Positions 43,801 through 56,229 of a DNA stretch of 64,000 nucleotides are shown here, one piece after another (the stretch's first letter is position 1; every line of letters starts with the position of its first letter). Below the pieces are notes generated by a model that was not told where the DNA came from, ran no database searches, and was given only the letters and a program-made list of their open reading frames with translations. A program made the translations under genes and the position numbers. The DNA comes from Brachypodium distachyon (Eukaryota > Streptophyta > Magnoliopsida > Poales > Poaceae), in contig NC_016132.3 in assembly GCF_000005505.3 (NCBI RefSeq), positions 28,076,501-28,140,500 on the forward strand, read 5' to 3'.

Positions 43801-43861
43801 ATCCAGGGACTAGCACAGTAAGCACAGGGATCGAACCCTAGTAAGGGGGAGGATCGCTTCA
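40858..43861 (+). mobile_element. 3' LTR of element F
   Basis: This 3004-bp LTR runs from TGTAACATCCCAAAATTTC to GGATCGCTTCA. A TATA-like TTTAAAAG is at 41398-41405. It lacks the 5' LTR duplication and two blocks present in the 5' LTR. TGTGG follows, but the partner target site at the 5' end is lost. Confidence 0.92.
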
Positions 43862-44741
43862 TGTGGCATCCCCCACCACTGATCTTGGTCTTTTAGTCGT
43901 GATGCTTTGGCCCGCCAGACGGACCTATCAGCTGCGCGGCCCACAACGCCGCACTCTCCTCAGAGAACGTCGCTGAAAAAAGTCAAGCCGAAATTGTTAA
44001 GTACCTCCGCAAGGGAAAAACAATCGAAGCGCGAAGGGAAGAGGAGTGGCACTCACGTGTGGTGACAAGATGAGGAGGACGGAAAGATCGAGGGATCCCA
44101 ATCTCGGACCTCGGACGACTCCTCATCATAAAGTGCCCCGCCATCAGCATCTCCTCCATGAGGTCACGAAAGCTCCTCTCGGAAGACACCTCCTTTATCT
44201 TGGCCACCTTCCAGAGGGGCCAACCGAGGCTCGCCGGGGTGAGGCACATCCCTGAGGCCTCCTGCCCCAGAGTGCCGAGGAAGATCACCCGTGTGCCGAA
44301 GACGGGTCCTCGAGGCCCGAAGGAGAAACCACTGGGACTCCCACTTGATGAACAACTTCTCCGTCCTCTTCCCCAACATGAGTAGGAAGTTGTCCCCAAA
44401 GCCGGAACGAAGCCTCAGGTTCACCGAACCAAAGGCACTCAGAGCGAATCCGTCCGGAGTGAGCAACCCCCTCACCTCCACGGTGAAGTAGAACAACAGA
44501 AGCTTCATCGAAGGCTCCTCGTGAAGTGTCGTCTCACACAGCCACCTGAAGACGTTCAACCTCACGATCGTCGACGGGTGAAGCTGGGCCAACTCGATGC
44601 CGTATGTCTCCAGGTACTCCAGCAAGAAGGGGTGACCGGCACACTCAAACCGGCGTGAAACCAAGCCGAGAATGCCACGATGCATCCCGGACGCTGCCGC
44701 TGGTCAAGCCTAACCTCCTCGCTATCGGGCAAGATACCGTC
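43862..44741 (-). pseudogene. Antisense ORF N-terminal part (element G copy, left of its LTR)
   Basis: On the minus strand, RRFECAGHPFLLEYLETYGI followed by ELAQLHPSTIVRLNVFRWLC and a second block (EPSMKLLLFYFTVEVRG) match the PF04195-type domain of Tat aORFs. Upstream residues (DSEEVRLDQRQRPGCIVAF) are in another frame, so a frameshift lies near 44685. An intron-like segment, 44056-43973 (84 bp, GTGAGT to TTTTTTCAG), follows the domain. F cuts the gene at 43861. It sits before the only G LTR. Confidence 0.65.
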
Positions 44742-45213
44742 TGACGTGGTTATGACTAACCACGTACCCGACTTGAGTATACCCGGTACAGCCCAGCTGG
44801 GGGCCCACAAGGAAGCCTACTACGACTCCAGGAGTCTACATGCCAAATCTTGCAACTCAAGATAAGGAAGATTAATTAGAGTGTATCTCCTCATTGTAAC
44901 CGACTTGGACTCTACCTTAGACCTGAGTTCCTGCATATATAAAGGACCAAGAGGACACCCCAACTTAGATAGAAGTCGCCTAGAAGCGCTCATCAACTCT
45001 GTGCATCTAGACTCTGCGGCACCCCATTGTAATCGACTCATCAATACAGATCCGACAAGCAGGACGTAGGGGTATTACCTCATCGAGGGCCCTGAACCTG
45101 GGTAAATCGTGTCTCCTGTGTCCTTGTTAGCCGAAGAGTTCACCAAAACACTCAAAATCTTTCCTAGATACAAGTCCATCAATATGGACATTGTCGAAGT
45201 CACATCTTCGTCA
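44742..45213 (+). mobile_element. LTR of element G (left boundary uncertain)
   Basis: The right end CTTCGTCA at 45213 is fixed by the adjacent primer site. The left end is proposed at TGACGTGG (44742), which forms a TGACG...CGTCA inverted end. A TATA box (CATATATAAAGG, 44934-44945) is followed by GCAGGACGTAGGGGTATTAC and CCTGAACCTGGGTAAA, as in the element C LTR. Confidence 0.65.
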
Positions 45214-45214
45214 T

Positions 45215-45232
45215 TGGTGCCGTCTGTGGGAA
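45215..45232 (+). other. Primer-binding site of element G
   Basis: TGGTGCCGTCTGTGGGAA starts two bases after the LTR. This sequence type is common in grass Tat/RIRE2-like elements. Confidence 0.75.
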
Positions 45233-45236
45233 AGAC

Positions 45237-47641
45237 GTGTGTTGGAAACACGACCTCGGCGGTTTCAGATCCAGCACAACCATCATCGACTCAAGCGGAG
45301 TCGACGATCCTCGAGTCCTCTATAAGCTTGATGCCCACCTGGATCTCATATTCGGCGAGTTCCACGTCCGAGCCGGTATCCTTCGACTACCATGTCCGAC
45401 TGACTCGACTCCAAAAGAGTTGCTTCTCCTTTCTACCTCAGAGAAAGACCCGCCGACAGGCTCGTCGGAGCCACTCAAGGAAGCAAAGCAAGTCCCCTCT
45501 TGGACATGCTCCGATTCTAAAGACGATCCATCCTCACGTGCGGACAGCCCCGTCCCTAGCGACGATGGCGACCGCTCGGAACAAGGAAGTTGCCATGACA
45601 ACCCCACCTCGCCGGGTTCACCCAACGAAACAGAACAGGTTTCCTTTGGAACTACTCTGATTCTGATAGAAATCCACCCCAGTCTGCCGAAAGCCCCATC
45701 CCAAGCGACGCCGGCAACTGCTCAGAGTGGGAAGGCTGTCATAGCAGCAGCGATCTTGCACCCAAGTGCGCCATCGCTCAAGTCTTCATGACAAATCCCG
45801 TCGCCCCGAAGCCGACTCCCCCGGTTGCGAGTGCATCCGCAAATCTGCCGACTAGATATCCCGCGGTAGAGAAAGCTCGAGTCCAGGCAGCTGTTGAGTC
45901 GGGAGTCCTCATGAAGGATCCCACCACCGCTGAGTTGCAATTATATGCCAACTCTCTTGCCAGGTCCCAATGTGACCTGAATAAAGAGAAAGAGGATTTC
46001 GTCAAGAAGCAAAAGCTTGAAGCAGAGAGATTGAAGAAACTAGATGAAGATATCCAGGCACACAAAAGAACTCGCTCGGGTTCACGCAGCGATTCTGATG
46101 GAGCCACTCCTCCTAGAGCTCTCCCAAACGAAATGTCTCGGGTCGTGACCACACGACCCGAAACCTGGCTCCAAGCTTCATGTCGGTTGACGACCACGGC
46201 GATATCGTACTAGAAACCCCAGAGGCTGTCTTGCTTGCAACCAATACTTACCTACAAACAATCCAGCCACCCGACAGTGACCCGCGCGTGCGGCTTCAAA
46301 AACAGATTCTGGAAAGATTGAATAGGGTAGGGGCTTCTTGTATCAGCTAGGATTTCAACAACCGAAGGCCGCCGCTGGACAGGACTCCATCCCGCAGCGA
46401 AGGAGAAATCTAGCACAACCTCGACCCGCCTCCACGTGGCTGCAGGGAGCGCGACTCGCACCCAAGGAAAACACTAGGATCCCCTCGGGTCGCAAACCGT
46501 GATCGGCAAGACAGGTATCGCGACCGCTTGCTAGACTCCAATCACAAGGCGGAGACATGCGGAGCGTCTTGCTTCAGCCGTCGCATCCGCCAAGCTAGGA
46601 TGCCCAGAAATTTCAAACCGCCGACCGATCTAGCCAAGTATGACGGCACTCAAGAGCCCAAAACTTGGTTGGAAGACTACCTCACTGGGATTCGCTGCCA
46701 AGGCGGTTCTCGTACTACCGCCATGCAGTGCCTGCAGTTGCAACTCAAAGGCCCTGCACGCACGTGGCTAACCGGCTTACCACGAGACAACATTGACTCG
46801 TGGGATGAGCTCGTCCAAGCTTTCACCCGCAACTTCAAGTCCACGTACAAACGACCCATCTCCCTAGAGCAACTCCGAGCTTGCATTCAAAAAGAGGGAG
46901 AATCCATCCATTCGTACATCCAGCGCTAGACCATAACCAAACATGCTTCTGAAGAAGTCTCCGATGAAAGCGCCATCGACGCATTCAAACGAGGACTCCG
47001 ACGAGTCGAACTCAAGGAGGAATTGGGTCATGTCCGGCCCACAGCCATCAGCTACCTGATGGAAATCGCCAATCGATGGGCTGATGGTGAAGACTCGGTT
47101 CGCAATGAGCGCCACCGATCTCTAGAAGAAGACGGCGATCGCGGTCACGATCGAAGGAGGAAGCGCAAAAACCGAGCTTTCGAAGAGTCACACCCACCTG
47201 ACTTCATCGCAGCCGCCTCTCCGTCAGATTTTGGCTCTCGGGAGAACGGGAATCGCGGTGGAGGTTTTTGAGGTGGTGACAAGCGCAAGCAACAATGGCA
47301 GAGAAACGAGAACCAACCCACCCTCTCTCAACAGCTGGCTTCCCCTTGCCTGTTTCACGTCTACAGGGATGAGCAAGGCAACATCAAGCCAAGTCACCCT
47401 GTAGCCGAGTGCCGGCGTTTCAAGGAACTACAGGCTGAGTTTGCCGGGACACAGCAGTTGGCAACCAGTGCTGGCTTCTCACAATTACCTGGGTCGCTTC
47501 CATACCCCAACGAAGGAGTCAATGCGCCTTTGCCGCCTCCCATACTAGGAGCTCTAGCCATTGGTGCTCCTCCTCCTCCTCCGCGCCCAGCCAGTTTCGC
47601 CAGCGCAGTGCACCCAGTTGCATGATTCAGAAAGGGAAACC
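45237..47641 (+). pseudogene. Gag (element G, Tat/RIRE2-like)
   Basis: An N-terminal Ser/Pro-rich and acidic region (45237-45791) is followed by a coiled-coil segment (45788-46213: LARSQCDLNKEKEDFVKKQK). The capsid core is at 46590-47270: RMPRNFKPPTDLAKYDGTQE, TWLEDYLTGIRCQGGSRTTA, LKGPARTWLTGLPRDNIDSW and AFTRNFKSTYKRP. TAG at 46927 and TGA at 47269 interrupt it. Downstream KPSHPVAECRRFKEL-like sequence (about 47390) is the usual gag-protease linker. No CCHC knuckle is seen. It breaks at 47641, where a solo LTR is inserted. Confidence 0.85.
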
Positions 47642-50600
47642 TGTGAGACCCCGGGACTGGATTTATGCAATTTAGCCCCAAATGCTAACTCGCACATAAA
47701 TCAAGCCCCAGTGCCTCCCTACGATGAACACTTCACAACATACACGCAATGTGTTCACCGCAGATTGGAACAACAATGATATCATTACATCACTCTAAGA
47801 CACAAGAGTTAAGTCAAGTTCACACATAGGGCAAAGTACCAAGTTATTACAACTCACAGACACATGTCCACAATCATCATTACACCAGCGGAAGCAAAAT
47901 AGGCCCGAGTACGGACAAGTTACAATTATTGCCTAAGAGGCTGAAACTGAAAAGGAGAGCCACCACAAGTTCACAGAACCCTGCTCTGGGATCTTCTGGC
48001 TAAACGTCGAAGCTGTCGTCGCCAACTCCACCAAGTAACCACTCACCTGTTCCTCTGGAAACTCTGGAGAAAACAACGTTGCAAAGCAACTGAGTACAAA
48101 GTACTCGCAAGACTTACGGGAGATCTAAACTAGATATGCAACAAGTCTCAAAGGATGGATAAAAGATGGATTATGCAGCAGCGATATATATCTGGAGAGA
48201 CGCGCCTATGACATCGTCTAGATAGAGGATAAAGAGCGTCTACCAAGTGAGGTGATAACCTAATAACTAACACCAACCAAACACAACCTCTTATCACCCC
48301 CTCAACCCCTTGTGAGGAAATGATCCAAAGGCACTCACACTTAAGCAGTTTTTAGGCATATCCATGATTAAAGGCTAATTACTATTCAAGTTTAAGAGAC
48401 TAAGTTAATTAATTGGTATGAGTTCTCTATGATCAAGTAATGACCAACCAAGTCGTCCATAACCGCGGATACGGCTTTCCGAAAGATTTATCCCTGCAGG
48501 GTGTGCCAATTTACCCGTACACGCTCGTCCAACCCTTGACGCCACTAGCATGGAACACACGCAAAAGCATGTGCCGGCAGGATTGAGCGACACGACGTTT
48601 CCAAGCCCCACAACTAATCCAGGGGACCACCCAACTGAGTCTAATCCGAAACGAGAGCCCGGCCGAAGCGTCGTACGGACTCAAAAGTTGCGTGGACAGC
48701 TGGTAGTGGTTCACTGTCCGCAGAATGACCACTCCAGACTAGTGCCACAATCCTATATGTATGCAAAGTAACAACAAGTCTCCAAACACAACCCCAGTGT
48801 ATATGCGATATGCCAAATGGAACGCCCGAACTATGTGGCCCCTGGAAGAGCTATGAAACGAGTACTAAGCCGAGGGGGAACCCATATATTCTCCCGCGAG
48901 CGGTTAGCACGAAGTTTCTTGGGTCGGCGAAAACAAGAACTCAGTCCTTAGGTCGGCGCCAATGGAACAAAACACCAATGGAACAGGTCACAGTTTAAGA
49001 ATTGCAGTTAAATACAGAAAAGTAGCATGTGGATGTAGCAATTGTGTAACCCCAAGTAAGGACACTAGACTAGCAATCTAAGCAGACTTCTAATGACTAG
49101 AGCAATAACAAACATGTGACATGGTAATAGGGTAAGGAACAAGACAACAGGCATTTGAGTAGAGCTGACTAAAGCTATGCAATACTAGAGGCATCGTGAC
49201 AAGAACCGAGAACGTAACCTAATGCAAGAATGAGAGAGAGGCATTGGTATAATCAACATGTTCAAGGAATGGCTGCTTGCCTGGATTCTCGGTCGCTGGG
49301 CACCGAGAGAGGGGATCCGAAGAAGTGTGGGAACCCGGATCGTCGACGGAGTAAGTCGGAGTTGCTAACGCAAAGATCCAAATCACACAATACGCAAATA
49401 AATAACAATTCATAGGTGCAATACACAATACAACATGAGATGACATGTGACAACATGATGCATCAAGATGCAAGTGAAAGGATTCCATTTAGCATCAAAA
49501 TTAACCATTAGGTGACAAGAACATGGTTAACAATAGCTTTATCATACACAAATGGCCTAACCAGGTATGCTACTGTGTTCTACAAGTTACAGTGATCAAC
49601 TTTGATGCTTACATTATTTGCAGAAGAGTTACCAATTTTAAACTAGAGACTAAACAAGTTCATGCTTTTGAATTTCAAATCTGGGACAGATTTGAAATTT
49701 GAAACCTCAAAATGTAAATCTAGTTGCACAGTTAAAATCCTTGCATTTTTCTGATTCCAAAACATATATGGTTTGCTCAAATTGGACATAGCATGCATTT
49801 TCTAGGATTTAAGCAAGATTAACTCCATTTATGCATTTAAACAAAAGCAAAAAGAAAACCACTCGGAACCAGCGCATGGACTCGGTCCATCGGGCGCATC
49901 GGTGCACTAGGTGACTGACAGGTGGGTCCATGGGGCCCACGTGTCAGTGGCCAGTTTAAGGCCACGGGAGATCGAACCCGGGTCGGTCTGACCAAGCGAA
50001 CGGACGAGTGAGGTAACCAGGCAGGCGGTGGAACGGATCTTAGTAGATCCAGGGCACAAGCCCTCTTATCTGAACCCAAGCGGGCGGCTTGGGAGCACGC
50101 GCGGCAGCCACGGCGAGCATGGATGCCGGCGACCAAGCTAGTGGCGTAGGGGCTCCCTAACAAGGAAAAACAGAAGCGGTGCGCGAAGAGGGTCTAGATG
50201 GCACGAAGGCCATCACAGCATCCTTAAGGAGACGACGGCGCGGCGACGAGCTGAAGCTTGCCGGCGCACGGCAGAGCGCGCGCTTGCGGCTACGGAGCTA
50301 CGGTGCATGAAAAGCAGCGCGGAAAGAGGCAAGAGGAAGAGCATCTCACCCCGGATCTTCAGGAGGAAGCTGGTGAGGAAAGAGTCAACGAGCTCACCGG
50401 AATTTGTCGGAGAAGAGGCGGCGGCCGGAGATGGGGAAGACGACCTAGGCGTCGGTGTAGACTTCCGCGCTCCAATTCGTTGCACCCGGACGAAGAGGAA
50501 GACGAGGCGCGCTTGACGACGCGGTCGGCTTGCCGCCGTTCGGCCGGAGACGGGGGCGCGTTGGCGACGAGCTCGCGGCAGAAAACGGGCGCCGGCGCCG

Positions 50601-51383
50601 CGCAGCGAGAGAGGGGAGTTGGGCTAGGGTTTGCCGGCCTAGGGTTAGCAGGAGGGGCGCGGAGCAGCTTATAAAGGTGGCGTGGAGGCGTGGCTGTCGC
50701 TGTCGAAGAGGATGTGGCGGGGGGGCTCACCGGTCGGGAGGGAGAAAAGGTGAGGAGGAAGACGGGCGTGTGAGAGGTCGCGTATTTCGTAGAATGCGCT
50801 TTCGCTGCGGGGAAACGGCACGCGGGCGCTGCGCGAAGGAAGCTGGGCCGCGAGCGCGGGCGGGCCGCGCGCGCGAGGAGAAAGGATGGGCCGCGTTGCT
50901 GGGCTGCGCGGCGCGCGGGGAAGGCGGGCCGAGGCGGCTAGGCCGGCTCGGGCCAAGTGAGCAGGTAAGGTTTTGTTTTTCTTTTTCCCTTTTCTATTTT
51001 CTGTTTGTGCAAATGCTTTTGGATTCAAATTTCAAATACCATTTTGAAAAGCTGAGAAGTAATAGAATTCAAATATGGTACTAGTATTTGGAATTATTCA
51101 AATGGGGTTTAAGGTTTAAAACAAAACCCATTTGAATCTCATTTGAAAAATAGAGGGAAAAGAATTCAAACTATAAGGAGGGTGATTCATATTTGAATCT
51201 TCTAGCAAAATTACACAACAAGCATTCAAACCACAATTTGAGATGCAAATTTAAAACTCATGTGACACAAATAATAGACATGGCATGGCATGGATGCAAT
51301 GTAATTGTCATGCAGCATTTAAATAAATTACAAACAGGTCCAAACAAGGGCTTAAATGTAAAAGTTGTTCTCGGGCTGTTACA
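47642..51383 (-). mobile_element. Solo LTR 4, TSD AAACC
   Basis: A 3742-bp sequence with ends TGTGAGACCCC and GGGCTGTTACA on +, so it begins TGTAACAGCCC on the minus strand, a Tekay/Del-type LTR start. Perfect AAACC copies flank it (47637-47641, 51384-51388). A GC-rich part with TTATAAAG (about 50669-50676) lies at 50000-50950. No pol or gag is inside, and no small frame is convincing. It splits the G gag-protease region. Confidence 0.9.
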
Positions 51384-52190
51384 AAACCCACAAATCGGGT
51401 CCAGAAGTCCATAACTCGACAGGTCCATATGGCCGTGAGGTCACCTCCCTCTTCAACGAAGTACCTCGACTGGTCTAAAGTGGAGATCGCATTCTCCAGA
51501 GAAGATCACCCACCCTGCATCCCGCAATCGGGAAACGCAGCACTGGTGCTCGACGCACATATCGGGGGCTACATTTTAAACAAAGTGTTCATCGACGGCG
51601 GAAGTGGGCTAAACATTATCTACGCCGACACCTTACGAAAGATGAACCGCTCAACAACAAAGCTGGCTCCCACAAAGACAACCTTCCATGGGATCATCCC
51701 AGGAAAAGTAGCCATCCCGCTGGGCAAAGTTAACCTTGACGTGGTGTTCGGCACACCCGACAATTTCAGACGTGAAAGACTCGACTTCGAAGTGGTTGAC
51801 TGGCCATCCCAGTACCACGTGGTCTTGAGTCGCGTCGCGCTAGCACGCTTTATGGCAGTCTTGCATTACGCTTACCTTAAGCTAGAAATGCCTGGACCCA
51901 ACGGCGTGATAACTATCTCTGGAAGCTTCCTGTGGTCTGACCACTGCGACTGTGAATTCCATAAAATTTCCGAGTCACTTGCCACACAGGACCAGGCTGG
52001 CCAGGCCTACTTCTTAACAGACGACGACCAAAATTTCGTCCTTAAGAAAAGAGCCATTGAGGCCACAGGCGATGTAGACTTGAAGACAGAGGTAGCACAG
52101 GCCTCTTCATCAAAGGAGGCCAACGCTGGCTCAGCCAGCAGCCCTATCAACTAAGGAGTACTGGCTCGCTGAGCTCCCCCAATCGCAACA
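51384..52190 (+). pseudogene. Aspartic protease (element G)
   Basis: The frame (open from 51429 to 52154) includes DWSKVEIAFSREDHPPCIPQ, the active site KVFIDGGSGLNIIYADTL (Asp56, DGGS as usual in Tat elements), FHGIIPGKVAIPLGKVNLDV and YHVVLSRVALARFMAVLHYA. The last block normally reads LGRPA or LGRTA; here it is LSRVA. The coding sequence stops at 52152-52154, and no RT follows: after the solo LTR the sequence goes to the 3' region. Confidence 0.88.
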
Positions 52191-55100
52191 TGAAGCGATC
52201 CTCCCCCTTACAGGGTTCGATCTCTATGCTTATTTGTGCAAGTCCCTGGATCGACTCACTAGCACACACAGTTTCAAGATGTAATACCAAGATAAAAAGG
52301 TCAAAAGTACTTTATTACATCGTATCATCCAGAATTAATTGTACTTACAAATTTGCATGACCCCTTGGGTCAGCATAACAAATAGAGTTTCAAGATAACA
52401 AGAATATTTTTTCAAAAACTTGCAGCGGAAAGGTAGAGCAAATGGGCCTCAACTACTCTTAGAGGAGAGAGCATGTTGGAATGTAAGCACATGACCCAAA
52501 GAACATCGACGAACCTCACTCTTTGTCAGATTCACCTCCATTATTGATTGCAGCCACTACGTGGTCAATACATTGAATGTATTGGCAAGTTCACCTGGAA
52601 GTTATAACAGATCCTACCAAGTATATGCAATTAAGGTATAGTGGGTTCAGGCTTTATGGCGTGGTAGCAACAACATAGTTTATCCTACTAAAATTGAATG
52701 TTACATTATTATTAACTAATGGACACGGGGTAGAAACACCCATGCTCCTATTAACCTAGAGCACATTGAGTAGATACATCAAGTGCCCCTATCCTGTTCA
52801 AACCATTCATTTTATTTAAGAAATTAGAATGAGTGAGACCTTCCTTATAGCCCCCATACCTAGTTGCTAATAATTGTCTGTAACCGGGGACACGGCTAAG
52901 TACTTAGTTTGACACTCTCGAGAGGTTGTACACATTCCCCACAAGAAATTGACGTGTTAATCCCTTGCTGTCCTCAGGGTAGAGTAGCAACGGTATCGAC
53001 TACACGAATTTTCAGAACATAATCCCCCAGACCACCTGAGGGACGTGCCCCCACCTACACTGCTACATACCGATGTCACCTCGGATCCGGGTTCATATTT
53101 CTTACATCCATCCTGGCAAAGCCATAATACCATGTGGTTGTACTGGAAGCTACTAAACAGGAAACTAGTCCAGTCTCTGGTTACCCCGGTGACATTCCTC
53201 AGTTGCAACGCAGGCGCTCCCATAGAAATGGCGAGACGACTCATAGAAATGGACCTAACGTCGCATACATCTCCAATTTCTCAAAGCAGCCCACCCAGGA
53301 CGGTTCATTAAAGTTGTTTTTGCCAGGTTTCCAAAATACTATATAGTAACAGTTTCAAGGTAATTTATGTTCCCTCCCACGTATACTAACATAGCATAGC
53401 ATTCAAGTACTTACGATGGCAATTGGTGGAGGGGTAATGGCAAAGGTAATCCTATCACTAGTAGGTCAAGTCATAGCTAGCATAGATACGAATAATATCC
53501 CTATCAATGCAAACTACACAACAGTAGTGCATAAATATCTAAAATAAGGAATGTAATGGGAAATTATGATCAAAGTGAAACTTGCCTTGATAGCAGTTGG
53601 TATTCAAACACTCTTCGCAATCACACAGATCGCTCTCCGAGAAAACTAATCAAACACAAACAATGCATACATAAACACACAATACAAACAAAAAAATTGG
53701 TATCAAGCCAATTAAAACACAAGCATTGGTAATGCCATGATGTAATGCAAAACATGTGACATGATTTGGTTTATTTTATTTGGATGATCAACTGATCCTA
53801 AGCATTGATAATTAAAACACAAGCATTAGGGTTTTAAACAAAAGGCAAAAACAATTGATTAAAACCCTAAATTATAGTTTTATTGGCATCAGCTAAATAA
53901 TTTAATTCAAATTTTTTATTTCTCTCTCCCAATGGACAGAGGATAATAAAACAAATTTTTGGGCACTGTTTTCAATTAAAAAGGATTTATAAATAATTAG
54001 TTATGAATTAAATGGCATTAAACCCTATTCTGCAAATTGACTGTGGTTCAAATATTCAAATTTAAATTTAAACAGTGCCAAAAGATTCTACAAGGTTTAA
54101 AAGTTATGATCATTTGAACTTACAGGGGCTTTTCTGCAAAAGTGCCATTTAATTAAACCGGGAGATTAAAATTACATTTTTATTTTTCTATTAAGGTGCC
54201 ACGTGTCGCTATCTCATTGGATGATACCGGTTCGTTTTATAAGTAATAACCCGATCTAATCTGAGCCGTTGATCAAGGATGGATGGTCAAGATCTCACCT
54301 CTTTCGTCTCCGGCGAGCTCTAGGGTTCCGGCGACGGCGCGGGCTCGGGCGGCGGCGGCGCGGGGTGTTCCAATGAAGCAGGCGGCTCGGGGATGGTTGG
54401 GGACAACGCAGCGCAGCACGGCGAAGGCGATGGCGGTGGTGGCGCTCCTCGAGGACGTCGGCGCACTCGCCTAGTACGACAGAGGCGCTGCGGGCGGCGG
54501 CGAAGCTCCGGCTTGACGACGGTGATGTGCTGCGGTGCGCAAAAAAGAAAGCGGACCGCCGCGTCACGACGTGCGCAAGAGAGAGGCGAACAAGAGAGGG
54601 CAAGCGGCTTCGAGGTAGAATAGCTCACCGAGCTCGTTGGCGGTGACCCAAAAACGCGGCGGCGTCCGTGCGGCTCCAGCGAGGAATTGGGCGGCGTGGG
54701 CGCGAGGATTCGGGCGAGCAAGAGAGGGAATAGGATGCGGGGCGCGCTGGCTTTATAGAGACGTGGGCGGCTTTCTTCGGGAAGGTCAGAAACAGCGGGG
54801 CGGCGATGGCGCGTCACGGCGCTTTCCTAACGAGGACGAAGCCTGACAGGTGGGCCCCACCTGTCAGTGGCCGCGGGCACGCGCGAGCAGACCGGGCTGG
54901 CTCGGTTCGGCTCGGCCGCGGTCGGGACGGGGCCGGTTCGGCCCATTTGGCCGGGCCGGTCCGGTTTCTTCCTTTTTTTTTTCTTTTTAGCCTTTTCTTT
55001 TTCTCTTTTTCTCATTGCTTTGATATCTCTTGATTTTAAACTCCAAATTGATCCAAATAAATTCCAGAAAATTTGTAAAATCATGTTTTATCATGATTCA

Positions 55101-55443
55101 ACTTCTGGGAGTAATTTCCCCTCAAAATAAAATATCTAAAAATACATTTGCCCTATAAATGCCTTTAGGGCTATATAACTATTTAAATAAAATAGTTTTT
55201 CAACTCCAAAAAATTATCCAAAAATTATGGGATAGCTTATTTATGCAATAAACCCCTTTTATAAATAAACCTTATTGGTTTGAAGATCCAAAGCTCAAAT
55301 GGGTGTAAACCCTAGGTTTAAAATTGAAATAAAACATTTTCAAAGCCTTTTGAGATTCAAATTTGAATTCAAATATGCAATTGTGGCATGATGCTTATGG
55401 ATGCAATGCACATGTAAAAGTTTGAAATTTTTGGGATGTTACA
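52191..55443 (-). mobile_element. Solo LTR 3 (F-type family), TSD CAACA
   Basis: A 3253-bp LTR in minus orientation, from TGAAGCGATCC to GGGATGTTACA, closely similar to solo LTR 1. Perfect CAACA copies are at 52186-52190 and 55444-55448. On the minus strand a TATAAAG box lies at about 54756-54750. No genes inside. Confidence 0.92.
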
Positions 55444-55865
55444 CAACAACGGGAGCCCCCTCTAGCAGTCGCACTAAAATAACGAGCACACCAAGCCGGC
55501 TTGGTAGCCCATGTAGTGTAACTCAGAAGACGCCTGCCGAAGAGTGAGTCTGTTCAAACACATACCTGCGAGCTCATCCACGCCTCGACATGGCTGCTCA
55601 GCGAACTCGACTGCGAGATATGAGAATCAATAAAACCTCCCCCTCAGACTCCAATCTAGAGCCGGGGACTCAAGAAGCAAGGCGTGGAACGCCACGCAAT
55701 CGCGCTGCCAATGTGCCAGGCTTTTTTGTTTCATTTCGTTTTACTTTCTCATCTATTTTCCCTTCTTTTTCTCTGCATTTTTAAGTACCTTCTTGTACCA
55801 TCGGTAAGTATTTATGTTCTTCTACATACCTTGTTGCGGTCGCATCAAACTCAGAACTGAGAGAT
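55444..55865 (+). other. G 3' region before tandem repeats
   Basis: No recognisable protein. By position it should be protease-RT or post-pol sequence, and the lack of RT, RNase H and integrase blocks implies a large internal deletion before or within it. Confidence 0.4.
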
Positions 55866-56229
55866 CGACCCCAAACTTGTCATTGGACGCACCCGACACT
55901 CAAGGGTTGCGTCCAATCAACCCTAAACCTTTCATTGGACGCAACCCGACACTCGGGGGCCGCGTCAAATCGACCCCAAACTTGTCATGGGACGCACCCG
56001 ACACTCGGGGGCCGCGTCCAATCGATCCTAAACTTGTCATCGGACGCACCCGACACTCGAGAGCTGCGTCCAATCGACCCTAAACTTGTCATTGGACGCA
56101 CCCGACACTCGGGGGCTGCGTCCAATCGACCCTAAACTTGTCATTGGACGCACCCAATGCTTGAGGGCTGCGTCCACTCGACTCTAAGCCTCTCGTCGTA
56201 CGCACCCGACATTCACGGGTTATTGTGCA
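55866..56229 (+). repeat. 52-bp tandem repeats with inverted arms (element G)
   Basis: Seven units start at 55866, 55918, 55971, 56023, 56075, 56127 and 56179. A typical unit has CGACCCTAAACTTGTC, then ATTGGACGCA, CCCGACACTCGGGGGC and TGCGTCCAAT. The two decamers are exact inverted repeats. The last units are diverged. Confidence 0.92.

Larger units (their letters stand above)
31264..43861 (+). mobile_element. Element F: Tekay/Del-like chromovirus, nearly complete
   Basis: LTR, Met-tRNA PBS, ORF0, gag, protease, RT, RNase H, integrase with chromodomain, PPT and LTR are all present in order. Many stops make it non-autonomous. Confidence 0.92.

Noticed and set aside
52957..53346. Conserved short frames seen in all F-type LTRs (near 25476, 33470, 42723 and 53134)
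   Set aside because: They recur because the LTRs are homologous. Indels and stops vary between copies, and no family is recognised.
55866..56229. CRISPR-like or prokaryotic repeat array
   Set aside because: Units are contiguous 52-bp tandem repeats without unique spacers, in plant retrotransposon DNA.
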